58,174 nt of DNA from assembly GCA_026986785.1 (NCBI GenBank), contig JALSNW010000007.1, positions 1 to 58,174 on the forward strand. Reading direction: 5' to 3'. Of this stretch, positions 36,878 to 46,165 are shown piece by piece. The position numbers and the translations under genes are program-made. Under the pieces are notes generated by a model that did not search any database, had not been told where the DNA came from, and saw only the letters and a program-made list of their open reading frames with translations. This stretch comes from Deltaproteobacteria bacterium. GTDB lineage: Bacteria; Desulfobacterota; Dissulfuribacteria; Dissulfuribacterales; QOAL01. Positions within the stretch are counted from its first letter, which is position 1. Each line of letters begins with the position of its first letter.

Positions 36878-37657
36878 TCAGGGATACTCCACAGTAGCCG
36901 ATTCGATGCCTTTGAGCCGTCCATCTGGGGTTTGGACCATGAGGCGCCCAAGATCATCCAGGCCTATGATGATGCCCTTGTCCTGTCCATCATTGAAGCT
37001 GATCTGTCTCCCAATGGAATTGGACGCCTGTTCCCAGAGCTGAAAGATCTTTTTTCTTTCCCTTACATTCTCAGCCCTCAAGAGGATGGAGTCTATCTCT
37101 TTCGCCAATGGGGCTAACAATCTCATAGGGGATGTCTCTATACCATGTTCTGAAAGGGTAGTTGCCTTTCCCCTCAACTCCGTTGAGAATTGGGAAGAAT
37201 CCCCGGATATATTGATTCCTATACCTATGACAACAGCCTTGAGGTCCTGATGAAGCCTGGATTCACACAGGATGCCACAGACCTTTTTATTTGCCAACAG
37301 GATATCGTTTGGCCATTTTATGGAAAGCTCTTTAGCGCCCAGGGCCTTTAGTATCCTAAAGACTGCCAGACCTGAAAAGATCGTCATGGATGGGATGAGA
37401 TTTACATCCAGACGTGGATGCACTACGAAAGAACAGAAAAGATGGCTGCCTGTACCTGCTTCCCACTGCTTGCCCTTGCTTCCTCTTCCCTTGGTCTGTC
37501 GCTCAGCCATGACGACAAGGCCAGCCCGTTCAAGTACAGAGCGGTTTTCCAGACAAAACAGGTTCGTGGAGTCAATGGAGGCAAAACGTAAAAGGAACCG
37601 GCCTGCATAGGTCCGGTTCCTATCAAAGTCCTCTATTCGAGATATAATCTGTCTCAT
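36878..37657 (-). CDS. birA: Biotin--[carboxylase] ligase (monofunctional)
   Basis: Attaches biotin to carrier Lys via biotinyl-AMP. The 259-residue protein has STNLFCLE, GRGSKGKQWEAG (nucleotide/biotin loop), SIKWPNDILLANKKVCGIL and GIGINI. There is no N-terminal helix-turn-helix, so it should not repress biotin genes. It follows the biotin-carrying carboxylase subunit by 73 nt, its expected substrate. Confidence 0.92.
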   Translation of the reverse strand: MRQIISRIEDFDRNRTYAGRFLLRFASIDSTNLFCLENRSVLERAGLVVMAERQTKGRGSKGKQWEAGTGSHLFCSFVVHPRLDVNLIPSMTIFSGLAVFRILKALGAKELSIKWPNDILLANKKVCGILCESRLHQDLKAVVIGIGINISGDSSQFSTELRGKATTLSEHGIETSPMRLLAPLAKEIDSILLRAENVRERKKIFQLWEQASNSIGRQISFNDGQDKGIIIGLDDLGRLMVQTPDGRLKGIESATVEYP

Positions 37658-37730
37658 CTCCGAGCAAGCATGTCCAGAAAGGATGTACTCGGGTATAGAT
37701 CTACTCCCATCTTATCATCGAGGCTGTGGA

Positions 37731-39764
37731 TCAGAGTTTTTTCAATACGAATAGGAGTTGGCCCTCTTGGACCTGGTCATTTAGTTTTACTGCTATCTCT
37801 TCTACCTGCGCATCAAAGGGGGCAATAATGGCGTTTTCCATCTTCATTGCCTCAAGGTTGGCTATCTCCTCACCTTGGTGGACAATGTCTCCAACCTTGA
37901 TGGTTCCCCGGTCTGGATTGCCTATGCGCCATACATTGCCATTTATGGGGGCTCCAATTTCCTTTTCTCCGCTGGCCATCCTTATTTCTGCCTTTTGTGC
38001 CCTTGGTGTCTCCACCTTGTAGACATTGGTCTTATTGTTGATCTTCATGACTACATGAATAAGACCATCGTGCTCTGCCCCTACTGATAGGAGCTCAATG
38101 CAATAGGGCTTGCCCCAGAGCTCGAATTCTACCTTGTCACCAGGGTTCTTGAGACCCTCTCGCCACACATTTGTTGGCAGGACAAGGGGGCTTTCACCGT
38201 ATTTCTCCCTGAATTCTATATAGTTGATGGTATCTTTCGGGTGCATGAGATAGAGGGTAAACTCTTCATCCGTGGGCTTCCTACCCAAAGTGACACCGAG
38301 ATCGTTTTTTATCCTTTCAAGGTCGTCATGCTTGAGAGAATCGAGGGGAGAGGAATCATCCCTTTCCTTTATCTTTTCCTTCCATTCCTCACCAAAGGTA
38401 CTCTCATAGACCCAATCGGCTGGCCAACCCATGGGAAGTCTGCCATATCCCCCAAGGATAAGGTTCTTGAAATCCCCTGGGGCGTTCCTGAAAAGTTGCA
38501 ACAGCTCTTTTTGCTCCTCGGGTTCCATTGCATCGAAATCCTGATCCTTCTCATGGACAAACTTCGTCAAGAGCTCAATGATATGTTGTACACCAGATGC
38601 CCCGAGTTCCTTTTCGTACTTGTTTATTATGCCGCTGCAAGTAACCCATGTAATCTGGGATCCAGGGGTAACGTCAAAGTACTTGACTATCTTGTTGTAC
38701 AGAGACATGAGCTGAAGGATTGCCGGCATGAGGTGTAAAAATCCACCCTTTTCCGCCTGTTCAAAGGAGCTTGGAAAGGCGCCTCCTGGCATCCTGTGGA
38801 AGGTGACCTGATGGTCGAAGCCCTTGAATGGGGACTCGGCCCACTCATATTGGCCAATCCACTCCCTGATCTTTTGTACGGCCATGACTGCCATATCCCT
38901 ATCAAGTACCACTTTTATACCCGACTCCTCAAGGTAGCTTTGAAGGGCCAGAATAGGGGCCTGGCCGTAGAATCTTGTAAGGGAATCCTCCTCTGCATCC
39001 AGCACTGTCGCACCAGCCTGGGCCGCTGCAAGAAGTGCAGGCATAGCAAGGCCATCTGTGGCATGCCTGTGATACTGGACGACTAGATCCGGATATTTTT
39101 GTTTTATGGCATCCACCAGGCTTTTGATGCGGGAAGGGCTGCCCACACCAGCCATGTCCTTGATGCACAGGACTATTTCATCAGTGCCTGCACAAAGGGA
39201 GACAATGTCGTCCACGAGGCCCAGATAATATTCATTGGTGGTCCAATCTGCCTGGGTGAAAGAGATGGCAGGTTGAAAGAGCCTGCCACGTTTCATGACG
39301 ATCTCAGCGACTGTGCGCATGTTTCTTATGTCGTTGAGGAATGAGAAACACCGCCATACGTCTATATCGACTCGCTCAACGACATATTCGATAACATTTT
39401 TAGGATAAGGCCTGTAACCCCAGAGATTCGTCTCCCTGATGAGGGTTTGAAGCAATACACTGGGCATTTGTTTTCTGAAGAGATCTATCTCCTCAAAGGG
39501 ACTTTCCTTCCTATTCATTATGCCGACGTGCCACCTGGCACCACCGTGACATTCTGAACTGAATAACAACATGTCTTCGTAGTAGGGACAAAGTGTTGTA
39601 AGATCATGGATCCGGTGTCGATTTTTGAAGTCGGATTGCCCAGCATCCCTCATCCCTGTACACGTAAGGGCTACTCCGTCTAATTCTCTAAGTTTCTTGA
39701 CGATCTCTGCTGGAGTCATTCCAGGCCTGATCCAGTTTTCTTTTTGAATATTGGCTGCATCCAT
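37731..39764 (-). CDS. Pyruvate/oxaloacetate-type carboxyltransferase with biotinyl domain
   Basis: A 677-residue protein with an HMGL-like carboxyltransferase barrel and a C-terminal biotinyl domain (EAMKMENAI, biotinyl Lys). Conserved are the metal-site region RDAGQS, the likely carbamylated Lys in CIKDMAGV, and HRHATDG (HxH metal pair). However, other motifs differ from pyruvate carboxylase: CTGMRDAGQSDFKNR rather than TTxRDAxQS, and MPGGAFPSSF rather than MPGGQxTNL. Probable subunit B of a two-subunit pyruvate carboxylase, with the substrate not settled; no decarboxylase membrane subunits are nearby. The ATG at 39764 has AGGAG upstream; a GTG at 39776 would overlap the upstream gene. Confidence 0.85.
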   Translation of the reverse strand: MDAANIQKENWIRPGMTPAEIVKKLRELDGVALTCTGMRDAGQSDFKNRHRIHDLTTLCPYYEDMLLFSSECHGGARWHVGIMNRKESPFEEIDLFRKQMPSVLLQTLIRETNLWGYRPYPKNVIEYVVERVDIDVWRCFSFLNDIRNMRTVAEIVMKRGRLFQPAISFTQADWTTNEYYLGLVDDIVSLCAGTDEIVLCIKDMAGVGSPSRIKSLVDAIKQKYPDLVVQYHRHATDGLAMPALLAAAQAGATVLDAEEDSLTRFYGQAPILALQSYLEESGIKVVLDRDMAVMAVQKIREWIGQYEWAESPFKGFDHQVTFHRMPGGAFPSSFEQAEKGGFLHLMPAILQLMSLYNKIVKYFDVTPGSQITWVTCSGIINKYEKELGASGVQHIIELLTKFVHEKDQDFDAMEPEEQKELLQLFRNAPGDFKNLILGGYGRLPMGWPADWVYESTFGEEWKEKIKERDDSSPLDSLKHDDLERIKNDLGVTLGRKPTDEEFTLYLMHPKDTINYIEFREKYGESPLVLPTNVWREGLKNPGDKVEFELWGKPYCIELLSVGAEHDGLIHVVMKINNKTNVYKVETPRAQKAEIRMASGEKEIGAPINGNVWRIGNPDRGTIKVGDIVHQGEEIANLEAMKMENAIIAPFDAQVEEIAVKLNDQVQEGQLLFVLKKL

Positions 39765-39766
39765 AA

Positions 39767-41224
39767 TTACATCCACTCCTGTGGGCCAAGGGCCGTTATT
39801 TCTGCAACGAATTTTGCTATCTTCAAGACCTCGTCTTGACTATCCGTTTCCCTGAAGGTGGACACCAGTTCATCCAGGTGGTTCTCGATGAACCTCGTGG
39901 AAAATGCCCCCCTCTTGAAGGCCTCATGCCTTATGATGCTCAGGAGAAGGGGGGCCAGGGTCTTTACCCCCTCAACCCGGAAATTCCGGCTAAGGGTCCT
40001 GTCCATTACCTTGATGGCTCCATCCCTGGTTCGTCCACTCGTCATGAGAAGCATGAGCAATGAATCATAATAAGGGGGGATGTCTGCGCCTTCGTATACA
40101 CCAGTAGCTACCCTGACACCTGGGCCTGTGGGCACTTGAAGTCTCGTAATGGTTCCAAAGGAAGGGCTGAAGGTTTTGGGATCTTCTGCATTCACGCGTA
40201 CTTCAAGGGCCCATCTGTTCATATGGATCTTTTCCTGTTTTAGGGTAAGTTCCTTGCCCTCAACTACATCCATCATTAGACCAACGATGTCAAGGCCTGT
40301 AATAAGCTCTGTAACACCGTGTTCAACCTGGAGTCTGGTATTGACCTCGAGGAAATAGAATTTCTTGGTTGAGCTGTCAAAGATGAATTCTACCGTGCCA
40401 GCGGTATTGTAGGCTATTTCCCGCATGAGTCGAACAGCAGTAAAACAGATCTCATGACGGATATTTTCGTCAATGGAAGGGGAGGGCGCCTCTTCTATGA
40501 TCTTCTGGTTGCGTCTTTGCAATGTACATTCTCTCTCAAAAAGATGGAAAACATTGCCAAAATTGTCTGAAACTATCTGCACCTCTATATGGCGTCCTCT
40601 CTCAATATATTTTTCAGCCAAGAGGACATCGTCGTCAAAGCTCTTCTTTGCCTCTGATTTAGCCTGGGCCAATGCCATTGGCAGTTCAGATGCCTCCGAG
40701 ACCTTGACCATGCCCTTGCCACCCCCACCAGCAGCAGCCTTGATCATGATTGGATATTCTATGGATTCCCTTTCCATCCATTGAATTATCTCATCCACGT
40801 CCTTCACATCGCTGATGCCTGGGATGGTGGGTACATTGGCCTTTTGGGCCAATCTCTTGGCCTCTATCTTGTCTCCCATCATACGGATGACTTTGGGATT
40901 TGGGCCTATCCATTTGAGCCCGCTGTCAATCACCATCTGTGCAAAGTCTGCATTCTCGGCCAAGAAACCCCATCCGGGATTTACAGCATCGGATCCGGTT
41001 TGATGGGCAGCCTCAATGATCTTCTCCATATTGAGATAGGATTCTATGGGAGGCGCTTCCCCGATATGGACGGCCTTGTCCGCCATCATTACATGATAGG
41101 AAAGCCTGTCAGGTGTGCTGTAGATGGCCACAGTAGGTATGCTTCTATCCCTGCAGGTGTGCATGATGCGTACTGCAGGTACCCCTCTGTTGGCTATTAG
41201 CATGCGCTTGATTTTTTCTGCCAT
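39767..41224 (-). CDS. Biotin carboxylase subunit (PycA/AccC family)
   Basis: ATP-grasp enzyme that carboxylates biotin with bicarbonate. The 485-residue protein starts MAEKIKRMLIANRGVPAVRIM, has AVNPGWGFLAENADFA, KAAAGGGGKGM (ATP loop), HIEVQI, FLEVNTRLQVEHGVTE (catalytic region) and C-terminal biotin-carboxylase domain. The ATG at 41224 has AGGAG 8 nt upstream. Its stop is 2 nt before the carboxyltransferase ATG, so the two form the complex. First gene of the operon. Confidence 0.92.
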   Translation of the reverse strand: MAEKIKRMLIANRGVPAVRIMHTCRDRSIPTVAIYSTPDRLSYHVMMADKAVHIGEAPPIESYLNMEKIIEAAHQTGSDAVNPGWGFLAENADFAQMVIDSGLKWIGPNPKVIRMMGDKIEAKRLAQKANVPTIPGISDVKDVDEIIQWMERESIEYPIMIKAAAGGGGKGMVKVSEASELPMALAQAKSEAKKSFDDDVLLAEKYIERGRHIEVQIVSDNFGNVFHLFERECTLQRRNQKIIEEAPSPSIDENIRHEICFTAVRLMREIAYNTAGTVEFIFDSSTKKFYFLEVNTRLQVEHGVTELITGLDIVGLMMDVVEGKELTLKQEKIHMNRWALEVRVNAEDPKTFSPSFGTITRLQVPTGPGVRVATGVYEGADIPPYYDSLLMLLMTSGRTRDGAIKVMDRTLSRNFRVEGVKTLAPLLLSIIRHEAFKRGAFSTRFIENHLDELVSTFRETDSQDEVLKIAKFVAEITALGPQEWM

Positions 41225-41610
41225 GATACACACTCCTTTTACCTCAGCCCCCTAAGATCTGTTTATGGTTCAGTACGCAGTCTTAAGCCTCAGGATCCCT
41301 GATCCCTGTTCTTCGTGAATGAGTACTGAAATTTTGAATAGGTGGGCTTCTCGGCTTAATCAATAAACACAGGAAAACGTCCAAACGACCATGGGACTAC
41401 ATTGGCCATACGCTTTCCTGTTTTTGTGGAAAAAGGCCTTTAATCAAGATAAAGACCTTCCAGAAGATGACGCCTTCAAGGGCATATTGCCTTAAAACCT
41501 ATTTTATCTTGCCTGAATTTTTCTAAAATGACAGGTTACTCTAATAAGAGCGAGGTTTCAACCAGAAGGCCATATTTTGCGTGAATTAAAGGTGATCCCG
41601 CAGGTAAAAT
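41225..41610. other. 386-nt gap with a 12-bp imperfect inverted repeat
   Basis: No gene is seen between the carboxylase operon and tRNA-Val. ACAGGAAAACGT (41369-41380) and ACGCTTTCCTGT (41410-41421) form a 12-bp stem with one G-T pair; on the plus strand it is followed by five T. Nothing on the plus strand needs a terminator here, so it may be a leader structure or a regulator site. The operon promoter should be in this gap but was not found. Confidence 0.35.
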
Positions 41611-41685
41611 TGGTGGGCGGTACTGGGTTTGAACCAGTGACTTCCACCGTGTGAAGGTGGCACTCTCCCGCTGAGTTAACCGCCC
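41611..41685 (-). tRNA. tRNA-Val (anticodon CAC)
   Basis: Minus-strand cloverleaf: acceptor GGGCGGT/ACCGCCC, anticodon stem CCACC/GGTGG with loop TTCACAC (anticodon CAC reading GUG), T arm GGTTCAAACC, discriminator A and encoded CCA. It stands alone. Confidence 0.97.
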
Positions 41686-41989
41686 ACGCAGCCCATACAT
41701 TAGCCCAGGAAGAAAGATATTGCAAGATAGTGCCGTGATCTCCAGTTACCAGTCCATGTCTTGGCATGGGATAAGGGAAATTTCATTACACTTTTAGGTA
41801 AAAATACAATGGTCAGATACATTTCAACCATGCAATCATCCAAAATGAACGTCTTTTTCAGGCATTTTAAGTGCATGATCTGGGATGAATCTTTAGACTC
41901 CTATTGCTGATTCCAAGGGATTAGATTAACAAAATGGGCAAAAGATCGGTTCCTTATAATAGGACTGGGCCAATCTTCTATAAAAAAAT
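41686..41989. promoter_or_regulatory. 304-nt gap with perfect -10 box before pabB
   Basis: A perfect TATAAT lies at 41955-41960, with no good -35. Transcription from it would start about 20 nt before the pabB ATG, leaving a very short leader with no clear Shine-Dalgarno site. Nothing else is recognised between tRNA-Val and pabB. Confidence 0.35.
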
Positions 41990-43183
41990 ATGATGAGCAC
42001 AATCGACTGGAACAGCCCCGATATCGTATTACTGGATTCCATCAGAAAAGAGGGAGAGGATAACAGAACATATCTTTTTACCCATCCTATAATGGTCTTG
42101 GAGGTATATACCGCCCAAGATGTCTCTGTCTTTTTCTCAAGGCTCCAACATGCCTTGGAACAAGGCTATTATGCTGCCGGATGGTTTTCGTACGAGTTTG
42201 GATATCTTTTGCATCCTTCTCTCTCGCACCTCCTGGAAGAGCGCACGCCCAATGTACCCTTGGTCTGGATGGGCATTTTCCCCAGACCGAGAAGGCTTGA
42301 CGAAAAGGCCCGTGTGAAACTTGCCAGGCGTAAGACCTTAGAGAACATGCACCTTCATCTCAATATCTCCAAAAAACAATTCATGGATTCCATTAGAGAG
42401 ATCCATGAATACATCAAAAAGGGCGATACTTATCAAGTAAATTTTACTATCAAGGCCCTATTCGAATTCAGCCAAATCAATGCCAACAACCCCTTTGATC
42501 TCTATTGTAATCTCAGAAATAGGCAGTCGGTAAATTATGGGGCCTTTATCCGGGCAGCTCAGGTGGAGATACTGTGTTTGTCTCCAGAGCTTTTTTTCAA
42601 GAAACATGGGCAGAAAATATGGTCCATGCCCATGAAAGGCACCATTCATCGAGGAAGTGACGAGGCAGAAGACCATCGTCTCTACCGAGAATTGCAAAAC
42701 GATGAAAAGAACCGGGCGGAAAACGTCATGATAGTGGATCTCATACGTAACGATCTTGGTAGGATATGTCATATAGGCAGTGTAAATGTGCCTGGACTTT
42801 TCACTGTGGAGAGATATGAAACCCTTTTTCAGATGATTTCCAGGGTGGAAGGCAGGGTAAAAAGAGATTTTTCATGGCCTTCGTGCCTAAGGGCCCTTTT
42901 CCCCTGTGGCTCCATAACAGGTGCCCCAAAACTCAAGACCATGGAGATCATAGCTGGACTCGAGAGAGCCCCCAGGGGTGTATACACCGGGGCAATTGGT
43001 TTCATCTCTCCTGAACAGGATGCCTGTTTCAATGTGGCCATAAGGACCATCGTCCTCAAGGATGGGATAGGTGAACTTGGTATAGGGGCTGGTATAACCA
43101 TTTATTCGGATCCAGAGAAAGAATTTGAAGAGACACTGTTAAAGGCAGGGTTTTTCACCAAAGATATTACCTATGAGCCATAG
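41990..43183 (+). CDS. pabB: Aminodeoxychorismate synthase component I
   Basis: Makes 4-amino-4-deoxychorismate for folate. The 397-residue chorismate-binding enzyme has IKKGDTYQVNFTIK, MPMKGTIHRG, ENVMIVDLIRNDLGRI, SITGAPKLKTMEII and GAIGFISPEQDACFNVAIRT, all PabB-type. The frame has two adjacent ATGs at the start. The glutamine amidotransferase PabA is not in the window. It overlaps pabC by 11 nt. Confidence 0.94.
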   Translation: MMSTIDWNSPDIVLLDSIRKEGEDNRTYLFTHPIMVLEVYTAQDVSVFFSRLQHALEQGYYAAGWFSYEFGYLLHPSLSHLLEERTPNVPLVWMGIFPRPRRLDEKARVKLARRKTLENMHLHLNISKKQFMDSIREIHEYIKKGDTYQVNFTIKALFEFSQINANNPFDLYCNLRNRQSVNYGAFIRAAQVEILCLSPELFFKKHGQKIWSMPMKGTIHRGSDEAEDHRLYRELQNDEKNRAENVMIVDLIRNDLGRICHIGSVNVPGLFTVERYETLFQMISRVEGRVKRDFSWPSCLRALFPCGSITGAPKLKTMEIIAGLERAPRGVYTGAIGFISPEQDACFNVAIRTIVLKDGIGELGIGAGITIYSDPEKEFEETLLKAGFFTKDITYEP

Positions 43184-43868
43184 GATGAAACCGAGAAGGG
43201 ATTTTTACCTTATTGAGACAATAGGATGGACGCCTACTGGGCAAGGGCCTGGGAAGTATTGTCCCTCTGGGTTTCTATTTCGTGAGCTACACCTGAAGAG
43301 ACTGGGGCGTTCTGCCCATTTCTTTGGCTTTTTCTTTCCTGAAGACCAGATAAACGAAGTACTGGATAGGATATCCGCAAGACTGTCCAACATGGCTGCA
43401 GGAGGCACTCACAGGTATAGGCTAAGGTGCGTACTCTACCGAGACGGCCGGTTTCGGATTACAAGTGTAGATGCAATCAAGGAGATAGAGGGCCCTGTAA
43501 GGATAGACGTATCAGATAGAGTAGTAGATCCTCGGGATGAGTTTTTGTATCATAAGACCAGCCGCCGCCGCTTCTTCGATGAGGAAAGATGCCGCCTCGA
43601 AAAGAAGGGGTTTTTCGAGACCATCTTCCTGAACACCAAAGGAGAGCTTACCCAGGGCACCATTACCAATCTGTTTCTGGACATGGGCCATGGGCCCTTG
43701 TTGACACCTGCCCTGGAAAGCGGTCTTTTGCCAGGAGTATTGAGAGAATACCTGCTGGGAAGAGGCAAGAGCCGTCAGGCGATCCTCCATCCTGAAGATC
43801 TCCAAAAGGCACGGGGTATATTTGTAGGGAATTCTGTCAGGGGCCTTCTAAGGGCTGAGCTCTCCTGA
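43173..43868 (+). CDS. pabC: Aminodeoxychorismate lyase (class IV PLP enzyme)
   Basis: Splits aminodeoxychorismate to p-aminobenzoate and pyruvate. The 231-residue protein has the PLP Lys in YHKTSRR, ELTQGTITNLFL, LLTPALESGLLPGVLRE and IFVGNSVRGL. It overlaps pabB by 11 nt, so the two steps are made together. Another start is the ATG at 43185, just after the pabB stop. Branched-chain or D-amino acid aminotransferases share the fold; the partner gene makes PabC most likely. Confidence 0.9.
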   Translation: MSHRMKPRRDFYLIETIGWTPTGQGPGKYCPSGFLFRELHLKRLGRSAHFFGFFFPEDQINEVLDRISARLSNMAAGGTHRYRLRCVLYRDGRFRITSVDAIKEIEGPVRIDVSDRVVDPRDEFLYHKTSRRRFFDEERCRLEKKGFFETIFLNTKGELTQGTITNLFLDMGHGPLLTPALESGLLPGVLREYLLGRGKSRQAILHPEDLQKARGIFVGNSVRGLLRAELS

Positions 43869-43920
43869 AAGTCATAATACATCTAACCAGGGGCAGTTGT
43901 AAGCGCTCTATATCCTGGTA

Positions 43921-44631
43921 TCAGATCTCAATGCTCTGGCCAGGCTCCATGACCTCTAAGGTCGCATCGATGTGATGGGCCTTGAGCTGACGCTTGAACT
44001 CTCCAACCGTGCCAGTGAGAGCAGGAAACGTGCCATAGTGCATGGGGATGATTACCTTTGGATCAAGAAGTTTACATGCATAGGCCGCCTCCCTGGGCCC
44101 CATTACATAGTGATCTCCAATGGGCAACATGGCAATAGAGGGATGGTAGAGTGTGCTTAAGATGGCCATGTCTCCAAAGAGTGCCGTATCACCTGCATGG
44201 TAAAGTTTGAGTCCATCTTCCAGGGTGACGACAAAACCTGCTGCCTCACCTGCATATATCAGTTCCTGGCCATCTTGTATGGAAGAGCTGTGTATGGCAG
44301 CAACCATGGTTATATTTATTCCCTTGGTGTAATAACTTCCTCCTATGTTCATACCAGTTACATTGGGGAAGCCCTTTGCCAGCAAATATTGTTGGACCTC
44401 GTGTATCGCAATGACCTCGGTGGCCGAAGAGTTTACCATCTCCATGCAGTTACCTATGTGGTCACTGTGTCCGTGGGTGATCAATATAAGATCGGCAGAG
44501 ATGTCATCCTTGGAGTTTTCCGGGGCCAAGGGGTTGTCCAACCAGGGATCTATCCAGATCTTGAGTCCTTCCTTTGTTACGATTTTAAAGGCTGCGTGGC
44601 CGAAAAAGGTCAGTTGGTTCTGTTTCAACAT
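43921..44631 (-). CDS. Metallo-beta-lactamase-fold hydrolase (UPF0173 type)
   Basis: A 236-residue predicted metal-dependent hydrolase. ITHGHSDHIGN holds the HxHxDH metal motif, LYHAGDTALFGDM the bridging Asp, and IPMHYGTFPAL the last His. UPF0173 members are widespread and their substrate is unknown. The ATG at 44631 has GGAGG 5 nt upstream; a TTG four codons earlier is not needed. Convergent with pabC. Confidence 0.88.
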   Translation of the reverse strand: MLKQNQLTFFGHAAFKIVTKEGLKIWIDPWLDNPLAPENSKDDISADLILITHGHSDHIGNCMEMVNSSATEVIAIHEVQQYLLAKGFPNVTGMNIGGSYYTKGINITMVAAIHSSSIQDGQELIYAGEAAGFVVTLEDGLKLYHAGDTALFGDMAILSTLYHPSIAMLPIGDHYVMGPREAAYACKLLDPKVIIPMHYGTFPALTGTVGEFKRQLKAHHIDATLEVMEPGQSIEI

Positions 44632-44665
44632 GTTTTCCTCCAATTTGAGTATCCGCCAGACAGTT

Positions 44666-45196
44666 TCATATATCTTCTGGTCTTAGATCCAGCCTGGAAA
44701 AGATCATCTGTTCCATTAGTCTGGCCTGGTGATAGAGTTCATTGATTTTTCTCATAGCATCCTTATTGGTTCCATATCTTGCAACGAGATCTGCAAATCG
44801 TTCCTCAAGGCCTACTACTTTTGTGTGCATGACCCGCTTGTCAGCATAGTTTACCACAAGTTCCTCAGATAGGTGCCTCTGTTTTTCAACTGGTCGTGGC
44901 AGATATACATGGTGCCGGACAATCCGGGCAATCCGTTCATAACCCTGGGCCTCGAGGATACGCGCACCAATCTCTGCATGGTCGCCTCCAAGCTTCAAGG
45001 CCTTTATCTTGGCAATGTCGTGAAGTAGGGCACCAGCTCGGATAAGGTCCATATCCAGGCCATGGCCTTTTTGAATCAGGTCACTACCTATCTTACAGGC
45101 TACTTGTGAGACCTTTACACAGTGTCTGATCACATGAACAGGTACTCTTTCATGGTGCAAAATCTTGACACATGTCTTATTGTCAATGGTGTCCAT
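44666..45196 (-). CDS. HD-domain phosphohydrolase
   Basis: A 176-residue soluble protein. The HD superfamily ligands are in HVIRHCVKVS (first His), ALLHDIAKI (HD pair) and IVRHHVYLP. The frame is open to 45352, but the family-like part starts at the ATG at 45196, which also avoids overlap with the divergent gene; there is no clear ribosome site. Such proteins cleave phosphate esters of nucleotides; the substrate is unknown. It is 34 nt upstream of the metallo-hydrolase on the same strand. Confidence 0.82.
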   Translation of the reverse strand: MDTIDNKTCVKILHHERVPVHVIRHCVKVSQVACKIGSDLIQKGHGLDMDLIRAGALLHDIAKIKALKLGGDHAEIGARILEAQGYERIARIVRHHVYLPRPVEKQRHLSEELVVNYADKRVMHTKVVGLEERFADLVARYGTNKDAMRKINELYHQARLMEQMIFSRLDLRPEDI

Positions 45197-45277
45197 GGAC
45201 AAAATATGCCAAAAGAAGCACCTTATTACAAGAAGAGCTGTGGGAACAAAAGAGGTATTCAGGGAGGACGATACGAG

Positions 45278-45613
45278 ATGAAAAGGTTGAGGAAATATCT
45301 GGACAAGCCCATGGATATCCATAGGGCTGTGGATAAAGACAGGCTTGCCCAATGGGGTATTTCTGTTAGATATGCCCCAGAGTCCCCAGAGGATTTTGAT
45401 GAATTCGAGTTCGGCCTCGATTATGAAGGCAAACAGGATATTGCTTTTGTAACCACCATTGAAAAAGGTGAGATAAAGCGGATGATGTTTGGCCGGCCAG
45501 ACAAGGACAATCCGGAGATCCTTCGCCCTATGGATGATGCCACCATTGCCGATCTCATGGAAAAGAAGGGGTTGGATATAATCGCCTTTTTCGATTTTAT
45601 CACGAGGGCCTGA
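45278..45613 (+). CDS. Small conserved-looking protein, function unknown
   Basis: A 111-residue acidic protein that starts MKRLRKYLDKPMDIHRAVDKDRLAQWG at the ATG at 45278, with GGAGG 10 nt upstream. The open frame begins earlier at 45122, but that part overlaps the divergent HD gene. I recognise no domain. It contains DFDEFEFGLDYEGKQDIAF and a Lys-rich C-terminal half with many Asp/Glu. It is 16 nt upstream of bcp and may be in an operon with it. Confidence 0.6.
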   Translation: MKRLRKYLDKPMDIHRAVDKDRLAQWGISVRYAPESPEDFDEFEFGLDYEGKQDIAFVTTIEKGEIKRMMFGRPDKDNPEILRPMDDATIADLMEKKGLDIIAFFDFITRA

Positions 45614-45629
45614 AGGGGAGGTTCATGCC

Positions 45630-46127
45630 ATGATTGATACAGGAGATAGGGCGCCAGACTTTATACTTGAAGACCCAGAGGGGAAAGAGGTATCTCTTTC
45701 CAATTTCAAGGGGAAATGGATCGTTCTATATTTCTATCCCCGGGACAATACCTCTGGTTGCACCAAAGAGGCCCGTGATTTCACAGAACTAAGGCCTGCC
45801 TTCAACCAATTGAACGCGGTCGTAATAGGTATAAGTCCAGACAAGCCCGCTACTCACGAGAAATTCATTGCAAAACACGATCTGGATATAATTCTCCTTT
45901 CGGATCCGGACAAGAAGATCCTGAAGGCCTATGGGGCCTGGGGAAAGAAAAAGAATTATGGAAGGGAATACGAAGGGGTTATAAGATCCACCTTTATAAT
46001 CTCTCCAGATCAGCGCATTGCGGCTTTATGGAGGAATGTCAGGGTGAGGACCAAGAGAAAGGGAGAGCAGATACGCCATGCCGATTTGGTGAAGGCCAAG
46101 TTGGAAGAACTCCAGAGAGAGATTTGA
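45630..46127 (+). CDS. bcp: Peroxiredoxin of the Bcp/PrxQ type, single-Cys
   Basis: A 165-residue thiol peroxidase reducing hydroperoxides. DRAPDFILEDPEGKEVSLSNFKGKW and FYPRDNTSGCTKEARDF are typical of Bcp, with peroxidatic C44. Many Bcp proteins have a resolving Cys five residues later (E. coli C50); here that position is R49 with no other Cys in the protein. It should use a 1-Cys cycle with an outside thiol. GGGAGG lies 8 nt before the ATG. Confidence 0.92.
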   Translation: MIDTGDRAPDFILEDPEGKEVSLSNFKGKWIVLYFYPRDNTSGCTKEARDFTELRPAFNQLNAVVIGISPDKPATHEKFIAKHDLDIILLSDPDKKILKAYGAWGKKKNYGREYEGVIRSTFIISPDQRIAALWRNVRVRTKRKGEQIRHADLVKAKLEELQREI

Positions 46128-46165
46128 TCACATTCAAAAGAGATAAAGAGTAGACAAACCTTTTA

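Noticed and set aside
41558-41767. A 69-codon minus-strand frame over tRNA-Val
   Set aside because: The tRNA cloverleaf is complete and the frame has no support of its own.
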